64,000 nt of DNA from Scytonema sp. RU_4_4 (GCA_012031965.1 JAAUSC010000008.1:1-64000), one strand, 5' to 3'; shown: positions 30,701 to 38,563, numbered from the stretch's first letter. The notes: generated by a model from the letters alone, not told the origin. Numbers and translations: made by a program.

Positions 30701-30729
30701 AAATCTTGGAGTTTCTCAAACAATATTAA
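24712..30729 (+). CDS. giant Ser/Thr kinase - AAA - GAF - histidine kinase - receiver protein (HstK type)
   Basis: A 2005-residue dual-specificity signalling protein. In order: Ser/Thr kinase (about 5-270; ILHKDIKPHNILVN with catalytic Asp near 128, DFSIS at the DFG position, GTLPYMSPEQTGRMN), AAA/NTPase with Walker A GYSGIGKSS near 331, a long TPR-like helical region (about 600-1300), GAF domain (about 1345-1505), coiled coil, HisKA with phospho-acceptor His1562 ([12 protein letters not shown]), HATPase with DTGIGI and GTGLGL, and a receiver (VLVVDDKWAN, phospho-Asp1848). This architecture is well known in filamentous cyanobacteria (HstK family of Anabaena). DFG is replaced by DFS, so phosphotransfer by the first kinase is not certain. 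It lies 34 bp before the displaced start of a hybrid kinase, a probable partner. Confidence 0.93.
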   Translation: MSITISGYNLIEVIYDGTTTCIYRALRETEQTSVIIKTLKTEYPTIEQLTRLRHEYKILQPLEIEGIVKPLALESYQNGLALILSDFGGEPLKNFINAQNLNLSDFLQIAIQLSSTLAQLHQNNILHKDIKPHNILVNAKTGQVEIIDFSISSCLSRENQIISNPNLLEGTLPYMSPEQTGRMNRSIDYRTDFYSLGVTFYEMLTGQLPFQATDPLELVHCHIAQTAVTPKELNPEIPQAVSDIVMKLLAKTAEERYQSALGLKVDLEECLRKLQATGKIEDFIVGQLDLYSQFLIPQKLYGREKEVATLMNAFERVSLGATEMMLVSGYSGIGKSSLVNEIHKPIVRQRGYFISGKFDQFKRNIPYASLIQAFQELIQQLLTENTDKIAVWKAKLLEAFGSNGQIIIDVIPEVERIVGVQPDVPQLAPTESQNRFNRVFQQFMSVFCKPEHPLVLFLDDLQWADLASLKLIQLLLSDSGSKYLLLIGAYRDNEVSATHPLMLTLKEIQKSSPIINNIVLQSLQNTHVNQLVSNTLHSDTLKTNSLAELVFSKTLGNPFFLTQLLKSLYQEKLLSFHFIEGCWQWDIELLKDIEITDNVVELMSNQIQKLSPTTQNVLKLAACIGDKFTLDVLSIVNQKSFSETAKDLWESLQAGLVLPLSQYYKIPLVMTGQQNELLTDDLDAQAASHRVEQLTIAYKFLHDRVQQAAYSLIADSQKKETHLKIGRLLLHKTTFEERKENIFALVNQLNYGIDLLVSESEKYEVAKLNLIAAQKAKAATAYESAIRYLKLGLGLLAANSWQNQYELTLGLYDSAIETAYLNGDFEQMERWATVVLQQAKTPIDKMKVYEVKIQACMAQVKQLEAIKIGLQALELLGVKLPESPTPLDIQQTLTQTATNLTGKNIENLINLPLMTEVDKLATIRMLTSMGSATYQAAPALFPLVFCEQVDLSLKYGNAPFSAYGFVGYGVILNSIVQDIESAYKFGQLALSLIERFNALELKTSVFFGAAACTMHGKVHVKETLPLFQDAYSNGLENGHFEYGGYAAMQKCQYSYFIGQELIKLEQEMATISHTLAQLKQEHALNWNQIFQQSVLTLLEPSKNPCSFLGEVYNEEKSLPVLREANDRTGLHYFYLNKLIICYLFGEYNQALENAVQAEQYLDGVKAFLVVPVFYFYDSLAQLAIYPSVPHSQQEHLLSKVTKNQEKMRKWADHAPMNFQHKYDLVEAEKAQILGQPEQAIALYDQAIAGAQEQGYTQEEALANELAAEFYFEHAREKVAQTYLTDAYYGYIRWGATAKVKDLEARYPHIFSWRQKEKTRVLEMNRTINSTTIGSSQVLDFAAVMKASLALSGEIVLDKLLAKLMRIVIENAGAETAFLILEKAGQLLIEASESVGQDEITVQPSTPVEFSQQLPISVINYVRSTQGHVVLNDASSEQVFATDSYIINHKPKSILCTPIVNQGKLIGILYLENNLIIGAFTQERLEVLQLLSSQAAISIENARLYNDLEEYNRTLAAKVEERTLELQDKNLQLQQEIKERQRAEETAKTANRAKSEFLANMSHELRTPLNGILGYTQIFQKDKALTAQQKNGIDIIHQCGEHLLTLINDILDLSKIEARRMELYPKEFHLPEFLESIAEICRIHAEQKGISLIYKTLSPLPRLIRADGKRLRQVLINLLSNAVKFTEKGSITFTVGYQEEKLRFQVEDTGIGIAQEQLEEIFLPFQQVCEESRKTEGTGLGLAISRQLVQMMGSELKVKSTLGQGSVFWLDLDLPEVFQQSDVQSLDKGNIIGFIGPARKVLVVDDKWANRSVLVNLLQPLGFEVTEATNGLDALDKAREFKPDVIFMDLVMSVMDGFEATRRLRMLPDFKEVIVIAISASVFELDQKQSREVGCNDFLPKPIQKAELLEKLQVHLGLEWIYEQQENQVRAQSIFPVKTQDSLVAPPAEELAVLLDLAMRGDLRSIAQRAAKLEELDEQWAPFATHLRQLAKGFKGKQILEFLKQY

Positions 30730-30763
30730 TAAATTAATCATAAAAAATTAAATAAGAGGTTTT

Positions 30764-30828
30764 ATGAATATTGACCCTACTAAAAAGGTGTCATCTTAAT
30801 TGTCGATGACACTCCCACTAATTTAGAA
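30764..30828 (+). other. original start of the hybrid kinase, displaced by a 1-nt frameshift
   Basis: ATG 30764, preceded by AAGAGG, opens a frame that reads MNIDPTKKVSS and stops at 30797. One base over, from 30787, the DNA reads on as GVILIVDDTPTNLEV, the normal first strand and acidic pocket of a receiver domain, in frame with the kinase. Adding one A to the AAAAA run at 30782-30786 would give MNIDPTKKGVILIVDD without a break. So the gene has a one-base deletion just after its start, or uses slippage at the A-run, or the base is a sequencing/assembly error. Confidence 0.75.
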
Positions 30829-32835
30829 GTGTTGTTCGATTTTTTAGCCGCCTCTGGATTTACAGTCTTGGTTGCTGAAGATGGGGAAAGTGCGATTTCC
30901 ATTCTGGAACGCTTCGCGGACGCCAGAGCGCAATATGCCCCACCTGACCTCATCCTGTTGGACATACTCATGCCAGGAATGGACGGTTTTGAAACCTGCA
31001 GCCGTCTGAAAGCTAATGAGTTAACAAAAGACATTCCGATAATTTTCATGACTGCACTTTCCGAAACAGTGGATAAGGTCAAAGGATTAAATCTTGGTGC
31101 AGTCGATTACATCACCAAACCGCTTCAGCATGAAGAAGTTTTAGCCCGGATCGAACTTCATCTGAGGCTGCGGAACCTAACAAAGACACTTCAGGAGCAA
31201 AATCAGCAAATCCGTGAACAAGCTGCTCTGCTCGATATCACCACAGATGCCATTCTTGTTAAAGATTTGGATAACCGACTCCGTTTTTGGAACAAAGGGG
31301 CTGAAGATTTGTATGGATGGAAAGCAACAGAAGCAATTGGTAAAAATGCCAATCAGCTTCTGTATCCAGTAGAAACACAATCTCAACTCCAAAACCTCCA
31401 GGAAAGTTTAGCTCTTAGTGGCTCATGGCAGGGTGAGTTACATCAAGTGACCAAAGAAGGCAAGGAAATCATTGTTGCTAGCCGCTGGACTTTGATGGGT
31501 GAGCAAGATGGGCAACCGAAATCGATTCTTACGGTCAACACTGATATTACAGAGAAAAAACAACTCGAAGCGCAGTTTCTCCGTGCCCAGCGACTGGAGA
31601 GCATTGGTACACTTGCAAGCGGCATTGCCCATGACCTAAACAATATACTGACTCCAATTCTGACGGCAGCGCAACTGTTACATCTAAAACTTCCAAATAT
31701 TGATGAGCGAAGTCAGCAAATGTTTAGCACAATAGAAACTAACGCAAAACGTGGGGCGGCTTTGGTCAAGCAAGTGCTACAGTTTGCACGTGGAGTCGAA
31801 GGCAAGAAGCGCACGATTGTGCAAGTGAACCACCTGTTCTCAGAAATAGAGCAGATTGTCCAAGAGACATTTCCCAAATCCATTGGATTTTCCATAAATA
31901 TAAAATCAGACCTTTGGGCTATTGTTGGCGATGCTACACACCTGCACCAAGTCCTCATGAACTTAGTTGTCAACGCTCGCGATGCCATGCCCGATGGCGG
32001 GACTTTGAAGATTTCTGCCGAAAATGTGTTCATTGACGAACACTATGCCCGCATGAATATTGAGGCAAGTGTCGGTCCCTACATTAGGATCACTGTTGCA
32101 GATACGGGTATCGGTATGTCGCCAGAAGTCGTGGATAGAATATTTGAGCCGTTTTTCACCACTAAAGAGTTTGGCAAAGGTACAGGGTTAGGTCTTTCAA
32201 CCGTGAGGGGCATTATCACAACCCACGGCGGTTTTGTAAACGTATCCAGCAACATTGGCAGAGGAACTGAATTTCAAGTGTTCTTGCCAGCAGTAGAAGC
32301 AACAGCAACGCCGCTCGCAGAAAACCTCGAACTGCCAAAAGGCAACGGAGAATTGGTTCTGGTTGTGGATGACGAAGCCCCAATTTTAGAAACTATCAAA
32401 ATCTCGTTAGAAACTTACAATTACAAAGTCTTAACAGCCAGCGATGGAATTGAGGCGATCGCCTTATATGCCCAGTACAAAGATGAAATCAGCGTGGTAT
32501 TGGTGGATATGATGATGCCGTCAATGGACGGAGCATTAACCATTCGCGCCTTGCAAAAAATGAATCCGCATGTCTTGATTATTGGTGTCAGCGGTTTGGT
32601 AGCTGGCGACAAACTGATGGAGGCTGCACGAGTCAAAGCATTTCTTTCTAAGCCCTATACGACAAAGGAATTATTGCAAACTTTACACAGTATTCTTTTT
32701 CGGGATGTGAGAAACACTAAGAGTATAAAAAATTGGGAAAGATGGGACAGGGAGAGAACAAAATCTATCATTTGTTCCCCTGAAAGTACCCCAAATAACC
32801 ATCATTTTGTGCAATCAAGTCAAAGTGAAGGTTAG
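30829..32835 (+). CDS. hybrid histidine kinase, REC-PAS-HisKA-HATPase-REC
   Basis: As it stands the longest frame begins at GTG 30829 and encodes 668 residues. The first receiver lacks its first strand and Asp pair, which lie upstream in frame but behind a frameshift (see previous entry); it keeps phospho-Asp45 in LLDILMPGMDG and the Lys of TKPLQ. Then come a PAS domain (about 140-245, DAILVKDLDNRLRFWN), HisKA with His268 (SGIAHDLNNILTPIL), HATPase (DTGIGMS, GTGLGLS) and a second receiver with Asp560 (VLVDMMMPSMDG). The C-terminal 45 residues are low in family character. Residues near 27 (RFADARA) may come from a short repeat insertion. Likely a partner of the preceding giant kinase. Confidence 0.85.
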   Translation: MLFDFLAASGFTVLVAEDGESAISILERFADARAQYAPPDLILLDILMPGMDGFETCSRLKANELTKDIPIIFMTALSETVDKVKGLNLGAVDYITKPLQHEEVLARIELHLRLRNLTKTLQEQNQQIREQAALLDITTDAILVKDLDNRLRFWNKGAEDLYGWKATEAIGKNANQLLYPVETQSQLQNLQESLALSGSWQGELHQVTKEGKEIIVASRWTLMGEQDGQPKSILTVNTDITEKKQLEAQFLRAQRLESIGTLASGIAHDLNNILTPILTAAQLLHLKLPNIDERSQQMFSTIETNAKRGAALVKQVLQFARGVEGKKRTIVQVNHLFSEIEQIVQETFPKSIGFSINIKSDLWAIVGDATHLHQVLMNLVVNARDAMPDGGTLKISAENVFIDEHYARMNIEASVGPYIRITVADTGIGMSPEVVDRIFEPFFTTKEFGKGTGLGLSTVRGIITTHGGFVNVSSNIGRGTEFQVFLPAVEATATPLAENLELPKGNGELVLVVDDEAPILETIKISLETYNYKVLTASDGIEAIALYAQYKDEISVVLVDMMMPSMDGALTIRALQKMNPHVLIIGVSGLVAGDKLMEAARVKAFLSKPYTTKELLQTLHSILFRDVRNTKSIKNWERWDRERTKSIICSPESTPNNHHFVQSSQSEG

Positions 32836-33065
32836 TAGCTGTATCAAGAGATACGATATTGAGCAGTAAAGATTTTGTCCAATTCCCGTAAAGTTACTGA
32901 ATCAATGAAATTTTAACTATTACAAAACAAGTCGTCAGGAACTACTTGTCACAGCAGTGTGTTAATAATTGCATGTACAAACAACTGACTAACACTCTGT
33001 GTGACAGTGAAATTCACAACACACAACAGGGGAATTATCTAAGATAACAAACCTAAATAGCTACT

Positions 33066-34505
33066 ATGGAAAGAATTGGTTATCTTCAGCTTGCATCAGC
33101 AAACGAGACATCAACAAGAAATGAGCATACTCCTCCTGTGCAGTTTAATTTTCATCTTTTTGCTGAGTTGAATTGGAGAAAACTGTCTAGTTGTGCAACG
33201 ATACATCTATTATCTGTAGCGCTGACTTTGGTAGTATCGAGTACAGCGGAGCGTGCATTAGCAATCCAGCAAGTAGGAAGTACTGGAGCTCAAGTCTCAA
33301 GTATCCAAAGGTGTCTAAGCAAGTTGGGCTATTATAACGGTCCGGTAACAGGCAAGTTTGCTTCCTTAACCCGAGATGCTGTCATTCGGTTCCAGCGAGC
33401 AAATAGACTACCAACTGTTGGATTTGTTGGTGTAAGAACTCAACAACTGCTGCAATCTCAATGTCAAAGTAGAAGATCTGGTGGAAGTGTGAGCAGTGGG
33501 CTGCAACCAGGTAGCAGAGGTCAAGCAGTTACTAGATTACAACAGGATTTGCAGCGTTTAGGTTATTTTAATGGTCCGATAACAGGCAACTTTGGTCCAG
33601 AAACTCAGCGAGCAGTCATCAGATTCCAGGAATCACGTGGAATACGTGCTGATGGTATTGTCGGTGCGAGAACAGAAGAAGCAATACGTGTTGTTCTTCG
33701 CAGAAATAATTCTTCTGTTGGTGTCGATGCAGATAGATTACCCAATGCTTTGAATTTGGGAGACTCAGGTACTCAGGTAAGAGATTTGCAACAGGATTTG
33801 CAGCAGTTGGGCTATTTTAGGCTGAATCCAACTGGTTATTTTGGTCCAACAACCCAGGACGCCGTAGCACGTTTTCAGCAAGATTATGGAATAGCACCCA
33901 ATGGTGTTGCTGATTCACAAACCTTAAGGACAATGACGACAGCTTTAGAAAGGCAAAATTATGGACAAAATTCTGGACAAAGTTATGAACAAAACTCTGA
34001 ACAAAACTCTGAACAAAGTTATGGACAAAACTCTGGACAAAGTTATGGTTGTTCGACAGCCACCGGAGATATTTGTCAAGGTGAGAGAAGTCAGCGAGTG
34101 ACACTCGTACAACAGCGTTTGCAAAATTTGGGATTTTTTAGAGGTGATATCACTGGTTATTACGGTCCAGCAACTAGAGATGCTATCGTTCAATTTCAGC
34201 AATACAATGGCTTAGCAACGACAGGATCTGTCAATTTTCAAACTTGGCAAGCATTAGGGTTGAGCAACAACGCTAACAACTCTACAGGATTAAATCCTAA
34301 GGAAAATCGTTATGTTGTCATCATCCCGATTTCTAGGAACGACACTTTAGATCAAGTGCGTCAGTATATTCCAGAAGCTTTCCGCGCTGAATCTAAATTA
34401 GGTCCCTATGTCAATGCTGGACAATTTAGAGAACGCTCACAAGCGGAAGATTTATCTAAGTGGTTACGCTCACGTGGGTTAGATGCACGGGTAGAATACT
34501 TCTAA
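33066..34505 (+). CDS. peptidoglycan-binding-domain protein with SPOR-like C-terminus
   Basis: A predicted cell-wall-binding protein of 479 residues. A hydrophobic segment near residues 42-60 probably acts as signal or anchor. Four PG_binding_1 repeats follow (near 75-135, 150-210, 235-295 and 345-400), each with the pattern VxxLQxxLxxLGYFxGPxTGxFGPxTxxAVxxFQ. Between the third and fourth is a Gln/Ser/Asn linker of 4-residue units encoded by a 12-bp tandem repeat. The last 65 residues (YVVIIPISRND, then AESKLGPYVNAGQFRERSQAEDLSKWLRSRGLDARV) look like a SPOR-type domain. No catalytic domain is present, so it is likely structural or a targeting module. Confidence 0.85.
   Translation: MERIGYLQLASANETSTRNEHTPPVQFNFHLFAELNWRKLSSCATIHLLSVALTLVVSSTAERALAIQQVGSTGAQVSSIQRCLSKLGYYNGPVTGKFASLTRDAVIRFQRANRLPTVGFVGVRTQQLLQSQCQSRRSGGSVSSGLQPGSRGQAVTRLQQDLQRLGYFNGPITGNFGPETQRAVIRFQESRGIRADGIVGARTEEAIRVVLRRNNSSVGVDADRLPNALNLGDSGTQVRDLQQDLQQLGYFRLNPTGYFGPTTQDAVARFQQDYGIAPNGVADSQTLRTMTTALERQNYGQNSGQSYEQNSEQNSEQSYGQNSGQSYGCSTATGDICQGERSQRVTLVQQRLQNLGFFRGDITGYYGPATRDAIVQFQQYNGLATTGSVNFQTWQALGLSNNANNSTGLNPKENRYVVIIPISRNDTLDQVRQYIPEAFRAESKLGPYVNAGQFRERSQAEDLSKWLRSRGLDARVEYF
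33959..34042. repeat. seven 12-bp tandem repeats in coding DNA
   Basis: Seven units of the form TTATGGACAAAA / CTCTGAACAAAG lie end to end within the peptidoglycan-binding protein gene. They encode Tyr/Ser-Gly/Glu-Gln-Asn/Ser tetrapeptides that join the third and fourth binding domains. A 12-bp unit keeps the frame, so copy number can change without breaking the gene. Confidence 0.85.
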
Positions 34506-34527
34506 AAGTCAAGAGCTATGAGCTAAG

Positions 34528-34558
34528 AGTGAGGAGTTATGAGTTATGACTCCTCACT
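34528..34558. terminator. hairpin after the peptidoglycan-binding protein gene
   Basis: AGTGAGGAGT at 34528-34537 pairs perfectly with ACTCCTCACT at 34549-34558 (loop 11), followed by TT. It lies about 25 bp after the stop codon at 34505 and 49 bp before mtnP. Confidence 0.6.
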
Positions 34559-34606
34559 TTTGACTGTGTAACTTGATTTTTCACTTGTTTTGGAAATCTA
34601 AAAATA

Positions 34607-35479
34607 ATGGCAGAAACTCGTATTGGGATTATTGGTGGCAGTGGTTTATACAAAATGGATGCCCTCAAAAATATCGAAGAGGTGCAAGTTCAGACACCCT
34701 TTGGTTCACCATCTGATGCTTTGATACTAGGGACTTTAGAGGGTACACGAGTTGCTTTTTTAGCACGTCATGGTCGCAATCATACGCTGTTGCCTTCTGA
34801 GTTGCCATTTCGCGCTAATATCTATGCAATGAAACAACTGGGTGTAGAGTATCTCATCTCTGCTTCCGCTGTAGGCTCTTTGAAAGAAGAAGTCAAACCA
34901 CTGGATATGGTGGTTCCCGATCAATTTATTGATAGAACGAAAAATCGGGTTTCAACGTTTTTCGGTGAGGGAATTGTTGCTCATATCGCTTTTGGCGACC
35001 CGATTTGTAAAAATTTGGCACTTGTTGTTGCAGAGGCGATTGCCTCCCTAAACTTACCAGATGTGACTGTACATCGTGGCGGTACCTATGTATGTATGGA
35101 GGGACCAGCATTTTCAACAAAAGCGGAATCAAATCTTTACCGCAGTTGGGGTGCAACGGTGATTGGGATGACTAATTTACCAGAAGCGAAGCTAGCGCGG
35201 GAAGCAGAGATTGCATATGCGACCTTAGCTTTGGTGACAGATTATGATTGTTGGCATCCAGATCACGATAGTGTGACAGTGGAAATGGTGGTTGCTAATT
35301 TGCAGCGAAATGCAGTCAACGCTCAGAAAGTGATTCAAGAAACAGTGCGGCGTTTGACCGAAAACCCACCCTCAAGCGATGCACATTCAGCACTTAAGTA
35401 TGCGATTTTGACAAACTTAGATAAGGCTCCCGCAGCAACGAAGGAGAAGTTAGGGTTGTTGTTGAAAAAGTATATGTAG
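34607..35479 (+). CDS. mtnP: S-methyl-5'-thioadenosine phosphorylase
   Basis: Cleaves methylthioadenosine with phosphate to adenine and methylthioribose-1-phosphate, the first step of methionine salvage in the cytoplasm. It has 290 residues. Phosphate- and substrate-site motifs: [11 protein letters not shown] near residues 6-16, [22 protein letters not shown] near 53-74, [17 protein letters not shown] near 160, [20 protein letters not shown] near 185, and VTDYDCWH near 207. It matches MTAP more than purine nucleoside phosphorylase. ATG 34607. It lies alone, with an inverted-repeat element after it. Confidence 0.95.
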   Translation: MAETRIGIIGGSGLYKMDALKNIEEVQVQTPFGSPSDALILGTLEGTRVAFLARHGRNHTLLPSELPFRANIYAMKQLGVEYLISASAVGSLKEEVKPLDMVVPDQFIDRTKNRVSTFFGEGIVAHIAFGDPICKNLALVVAEAIASLNLPDVTVHRGGTYVCMEGPAFSTKAESNLYRSWGATVIGMTNLPEAKLAREAEIAYATLALVTDYDCWHPDHDSVTVEMVVANLQRNAVNAQKVIQETVRRLTENPPSSDAHSALKYAILTNLDKAPAATKEKLGLLLKKYM

Positions 35480-35498
35480 AGACGAAAGCATTATAGTC

Positions 35499-35600
35499 AG
35501 GACTTACGCAAAAGTTACCCGGTTTCTACCAAAAATCGTCTGTTTTGCAACCAAATACGAACGAAGAAACCGGGTTTCTAGCAGATGGTGCGTAAGTCCT
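35499..35600. mobile_element. 102-bp MITE-like inverted-repeat element, copy 1
   Basis: Terminal inverted repeats AGGACTTACGCA (35499-35510) and TGCGTAAGTCCT (35589-35600) enclose a sub-terminal palindrome (ACCCGGTTTCT ... GAAACCGGGTTTCT). It has no coding capacity. A second copy in opposite orientation lies at 56730-56831. Size, terminal repeats and copy number fit a non-autonomous miniature transposable element. The parent transposase is not in the window. Confidence 0.7.
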
Positions 35601-35615
35601 AATAGTGAGTGTCAA

Positions 35616-36470
35616 TTATTCGTCGTGAGCGAAACGGTGATAGAGGAAGTCCAAGGCTTGATTTCGCAGATTGTAGTATAGAGGGTCTTCCATAATCCGG
35701 ACGCGATCGCGCGGACGTGGAAATGGAATCTGCATGACCTCACCGATGCTTGCTGCAGGACCATTGGTCATCATCACCAGTCGATCTGCTAAGAACAGCG
35801 CTTCATCAATGTCGTGGGTAATCATGAGAACAGTGCAGCGGTGGTCGTTCCAGATTTTCAGCAGTTCTTCCTGTAACTCTTCTTTAGTAATCGCATCCAA
35901 AGCACCGAACGGCTCATCCAGAATCAAGACTTGGGGACGAATTGCTAAAGCCCTTGCAATAGAAACCCGTTGTCTCATACCGCCGGAAAGTTGAGGCGGC
36001 TTTTTATCAGCGGCTTCCAACAGACCCACCATCGCGAGATTTTCCCGCACAATCGCCCTTTTTTCAGCTTGTGGCTTATTCGGATAAACAGCGTGAACTG
36101 CTAGGTAGATATTTTCAAAAGCTGTTCGCCAAGGTAAGAGAGCATAGTTTTGAAATACGACCATGCGGTCTGGTCCCGGCTCGGTAATCTGCTTTCCTTG
36201 CAGGCGTACTTCTCCGCTTGTGGGATGAGCAAAACCCGATACCATATTTAGCAGCGTCGATTTGCCACAGCCAGAGTGACCAATAACGCAGATAAACTCG
36301 CCTTGTCCTACAGTCAAATTAACGTTTTGGAGTACCGTGTAAGGACCTTTCTTGGTGGGATAAACCTTAGAAACATCCTCAATTGCTAAAAATGCTTCGC
36401 GTCTTGTAGTCGTTGCTGTTGATTTTTGAGTTGCTTCGGTAGCTGAAAAATTCAAAGGACGGTTGCGCAT
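35616..36470 (-). CDS. cmpD: nitrate/bicarbonate-family ABC transporter ATPase (CmpD-like)
   Basis: The shorter ATPase of a four-gene NrtABCD/CmpABCD-type importer. I chose ATG 36470 (MRNRPLNFS, 284 aa); the frame is open upstream to 36545 but those residues are not family-like. Walker A GHSGCGKST, Q-loop FQNYALLPW, signature LSGGMRQRVSIARAL, Walker B VLILDEPFGALD, switch THDIDEAL. It is last in the operon, about 86 bp after the previous ATPase gene. The D subunit does not by itself separate bicarbonate from nitrate transport; the assignment follows the binding protein. Confidence 0.85.
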   Translation of the reverse strand: MRNRPLNFSATEATQKSTATTTRREAFLAIEDVSKVYPTKKGPYTVLQNVNLTVGQGEFICVIGHSGCGKSTLLNMVSGFAHPTSGEVRLQGKQITEPGPDRMVVFQNYALLPWRTAFENIYLAVHAVYPNKPQAEKRAIVRENLAMVGLLEAADKKPPQLSGGMRQRVSIARALAIRPQVLILDEPFGALDAITKEELQEELLKIWNDHRCTVLMITHDIDEALFLADRLVMMTNGPAASIGEVMQIPFPRPRDRVRIMEDPLYYNLRNQALDFLYHRFAHDE

Positions 36471-36556
36471 TGGTTTGGTTGTGAGTATGAGTGAAATGGA
36501 CAAGCAACAAGAGTTGAAAGTGAGAAGGTTGGAAAAAGCTACCAACCTTCTGGTCT

Positions 36557-38563
36557 CTAAGCGGCGATCGCCACACGAGGTGCATCAAGGATGACTTCCG
36601 CGATGCTAAAATCACGTTTAATCTCTAAACTGTTGAGATAGCCAATGGGATCTTCAGCAGTAAATGTCGTGCCATCAAACATGGCGATCGCACCGCTGGT
36701 ATACTTCACATCCAACACGCCTAGTTCTCGTGCGGCTGTGCTAAATACACTCACTCGACACACCCGTTCCATAATTTCTACCCAATTCCGGGGGAAGGGC
36801 GTGTGACCCCAACGCGCCAACTGAGTCATGTGCCAAAGGTGTTCGGTTCGGCTGGGGCGGTTAGCGCCATCCCCAAAGAAGATGTGATGAGCATACTCAC
36901 GCATCGGTTGATCCAGTGAACAGAAAACTTCGTTGGGGTTTCCCAAATGGATATAAGCGACATCTGTATTGACATACTCTCGCTGGGCGACAATCTGACG
37001 CACCTCTTGGTCGTTGTTGGGGTCAGCACAATACTGCGCTGCTTCTAACAACGCCTTGACTAAAGCAATATGGGTGTTGGGATAAGCGTTTGCCCAGTCT
37101 TCGCGAACACCAAGGACTTTTCCTGGGTGTCCGGGCCAAATCTCCAAATCTGTCGCGACGGTAAAGCCAACTCCTTCCATAGCTGCTCGCGTATTCCACG
37201 GTTCCCCAACACAGAATCCGTCGATGGTTCCCTTTTGCAAATCGACAATCATCTGAGCGGGAGGGATGCTCTTGAGTGACAAATCATGGTCGGGGTCAAG
37301 ACCACCAGCAGCCAGCCAGTAACGCAGCAGCAAATTATGCATTGAAGAGGGATGCACTAATCCCATCCGGTGCAGGCGTTGCGGGGAGTTGAGCAGCATC
37401 TGCTTAAAATCGGCTAAAGTATGTATCCCTTGGTCGTAAAAGCGTTTATCTAGGGTGATACCATTGCCGTTACGAGTCATAGTCATGGCAGTGACGACGG
37501 ACAAAGGTTGGTCTTGATGTCCTCCCAATGTTAACCAGAGGGGCATACCCGAAGGCATTTGAGCCGCGTCTAAGTAACCGCCAACTATACCATCGACAAT
37601 ACCACGCCAGCTGGTTTCGCGTATGAGGTTAACTTCGTCTAAGCCATGTTTCGCAAAGAAACCTTTTTCTTTAGCAACAGCAAGGGGAGCGCAGGCGCTT
37701 AGGGGAACAAAACCGATATCGAGGTTAACTTTTTCCAAACCATGACGTGCAACGACCGCTGTTTTCCTCGCTCGCATTTTCTTGATGCGCTTTTGCTGAT
37801 TGAGGAAGTAAATCATCTCACTCCGCAAGCTGTAGTAGCTGGGATGTTCTACCACTTCCATCCGCTTACGAGGTCGGGGAATATCCACCTCTAAAATTTG
37901 ACCGATTTTGGAACCTGGTCCATTTGTCAGCATAACAATTCGGTCAGATAAGAGCACCGCTTCATCGACATCATGGGTCACCATGATTGCTGTCACTTGG
38001 TTCTCTTGACAGATTTTCATCAGCTGCTCTTGCAAATTACCCCGCGTCAGAGCATCCAGCGCCCCAAAGGGTTCATCGAGGAGGAGCAATTTAGGACGGA
38101 TAGCAAGAGCACGGGCGATCGCAACTCGCTGTTTTTGTCCACCCGATAACATTGCAGGAGCTTTGTCAGCATGAGGGCGTAACCCAACCATGTCAATGTG
38201 TTGCTCCACAATGGCTTTGCGGTCACCCCCAGGCGCATCTTTCATAACTGCGTTCACAGCAAGAGCAATATTTTCTCGCACTGTCCGCCAAGGTAAAAGG
38301 GAATAATTCTGAAACACCACCATTCGGTCTGGTCCTGGTTGTTTGATTCGTTGACCTTCCAAGGTCACGACTCCCTCAGTTGGCAAATCCAAACCTGCAA
38401 TCATGTTCAATAGAGTGGACTTACCACAACCAGAGTGACCGATAAACGAGATAAACTCTCCTTTCTTAATCTGAAGGTCAATCCCTTTGAGAGCGATGTA
38501 TTCGCCGCCTCCGGTGAGCGAAAAAACTTTATCAACTTGGTCAACAGCAACAAAAACAGACAT
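36557..38563 (-). CDS. cmpC: bicarbonate-type ABC transporter ATPase fused to a binding-protein-like domain (CmpC-like)
   Basis: A 668-residue fusion seen only in NrtC and CmpC. Residues 1-255 are an ABC ATPase (Walker A GHSGCGKST near 42-50, signature LSGGQKQRVAIARAL, Walker B LLLLDEPFGALD). About residues 275-660 resemble the solute-binding protein ([61 protein letters not shown]). This cytoplasmic domain is thought to sense substrate and gate the transporter. The junction VARHGLEKVNLDIGF resembles CmpC as I recall it. The gene lies 130 bp after the permease gene and 11 bp before the end of the open frame carrying the D subunit. Confidence 0.85.
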   Translation of the reverse strand: MSVFVAVDQVDKVFSLTGGGEYIALKGIDLQIKKGEFISFIGHSGCGKSTLLNMIAGLDLPTEGVVTLEGQRIKQPGPDRMVVFQNYSLLPWRTVRENIALAVNAVMKDAPGGDRKAIVEQHIDMVGLRPHADKAPAMLSGGQKQRVAIARALAIRPKLLLLDEPFGALDALTRGNLQEQLMKICQENQVTAIMVTHDVDEAVLLSDRIVMLTNGPGSKIGQILEVDIPRPRKRMEVVEHPSYYSLRSEMIYFLNQQKRIKKMRARKTAVVARHGLEKVNLDIGFVPLSACAPLAVAKEKGFFAKHGLDEVNLIRETSWRGIVDGIVGGYLDAAQMPSGMPLWLTLGGHQDQPLSVVTAMTMTRNGNGITLDKRFYDQGIHTLADFKQMLLNSPQRLHRMGLVHPSSMHNLLLRYWLAAGGLDPDHDLSLKSIPPAQMIVDLQKGTIDGFCVGEPWNTRAAMEGVGFTVATDLEIWPGHPGKVLGVREDWANAYPNTHIALVKALLEAAQYCADPNNDQEVRQIVAQREYVNTDVAYIHLGNPNEVFCSLDQPMREYAHHIFFGDGANRPSRTEHLWHMTQLARWGHTPFPRNWVEIMERVCRVSVFSTAARELGVLDVKYTSGAIAMFDGTTFTAEDPIGYLNSLEIKRDFSIAEVILDAPRVAIAA

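Noticed and set aside
33817-34202. Minus-strand frames with repeated FVHNFVQ-type peptides
   Set aside because: They are the antisense reading of the 12-bp repeat in the peptidoglycan-binding protein gene.
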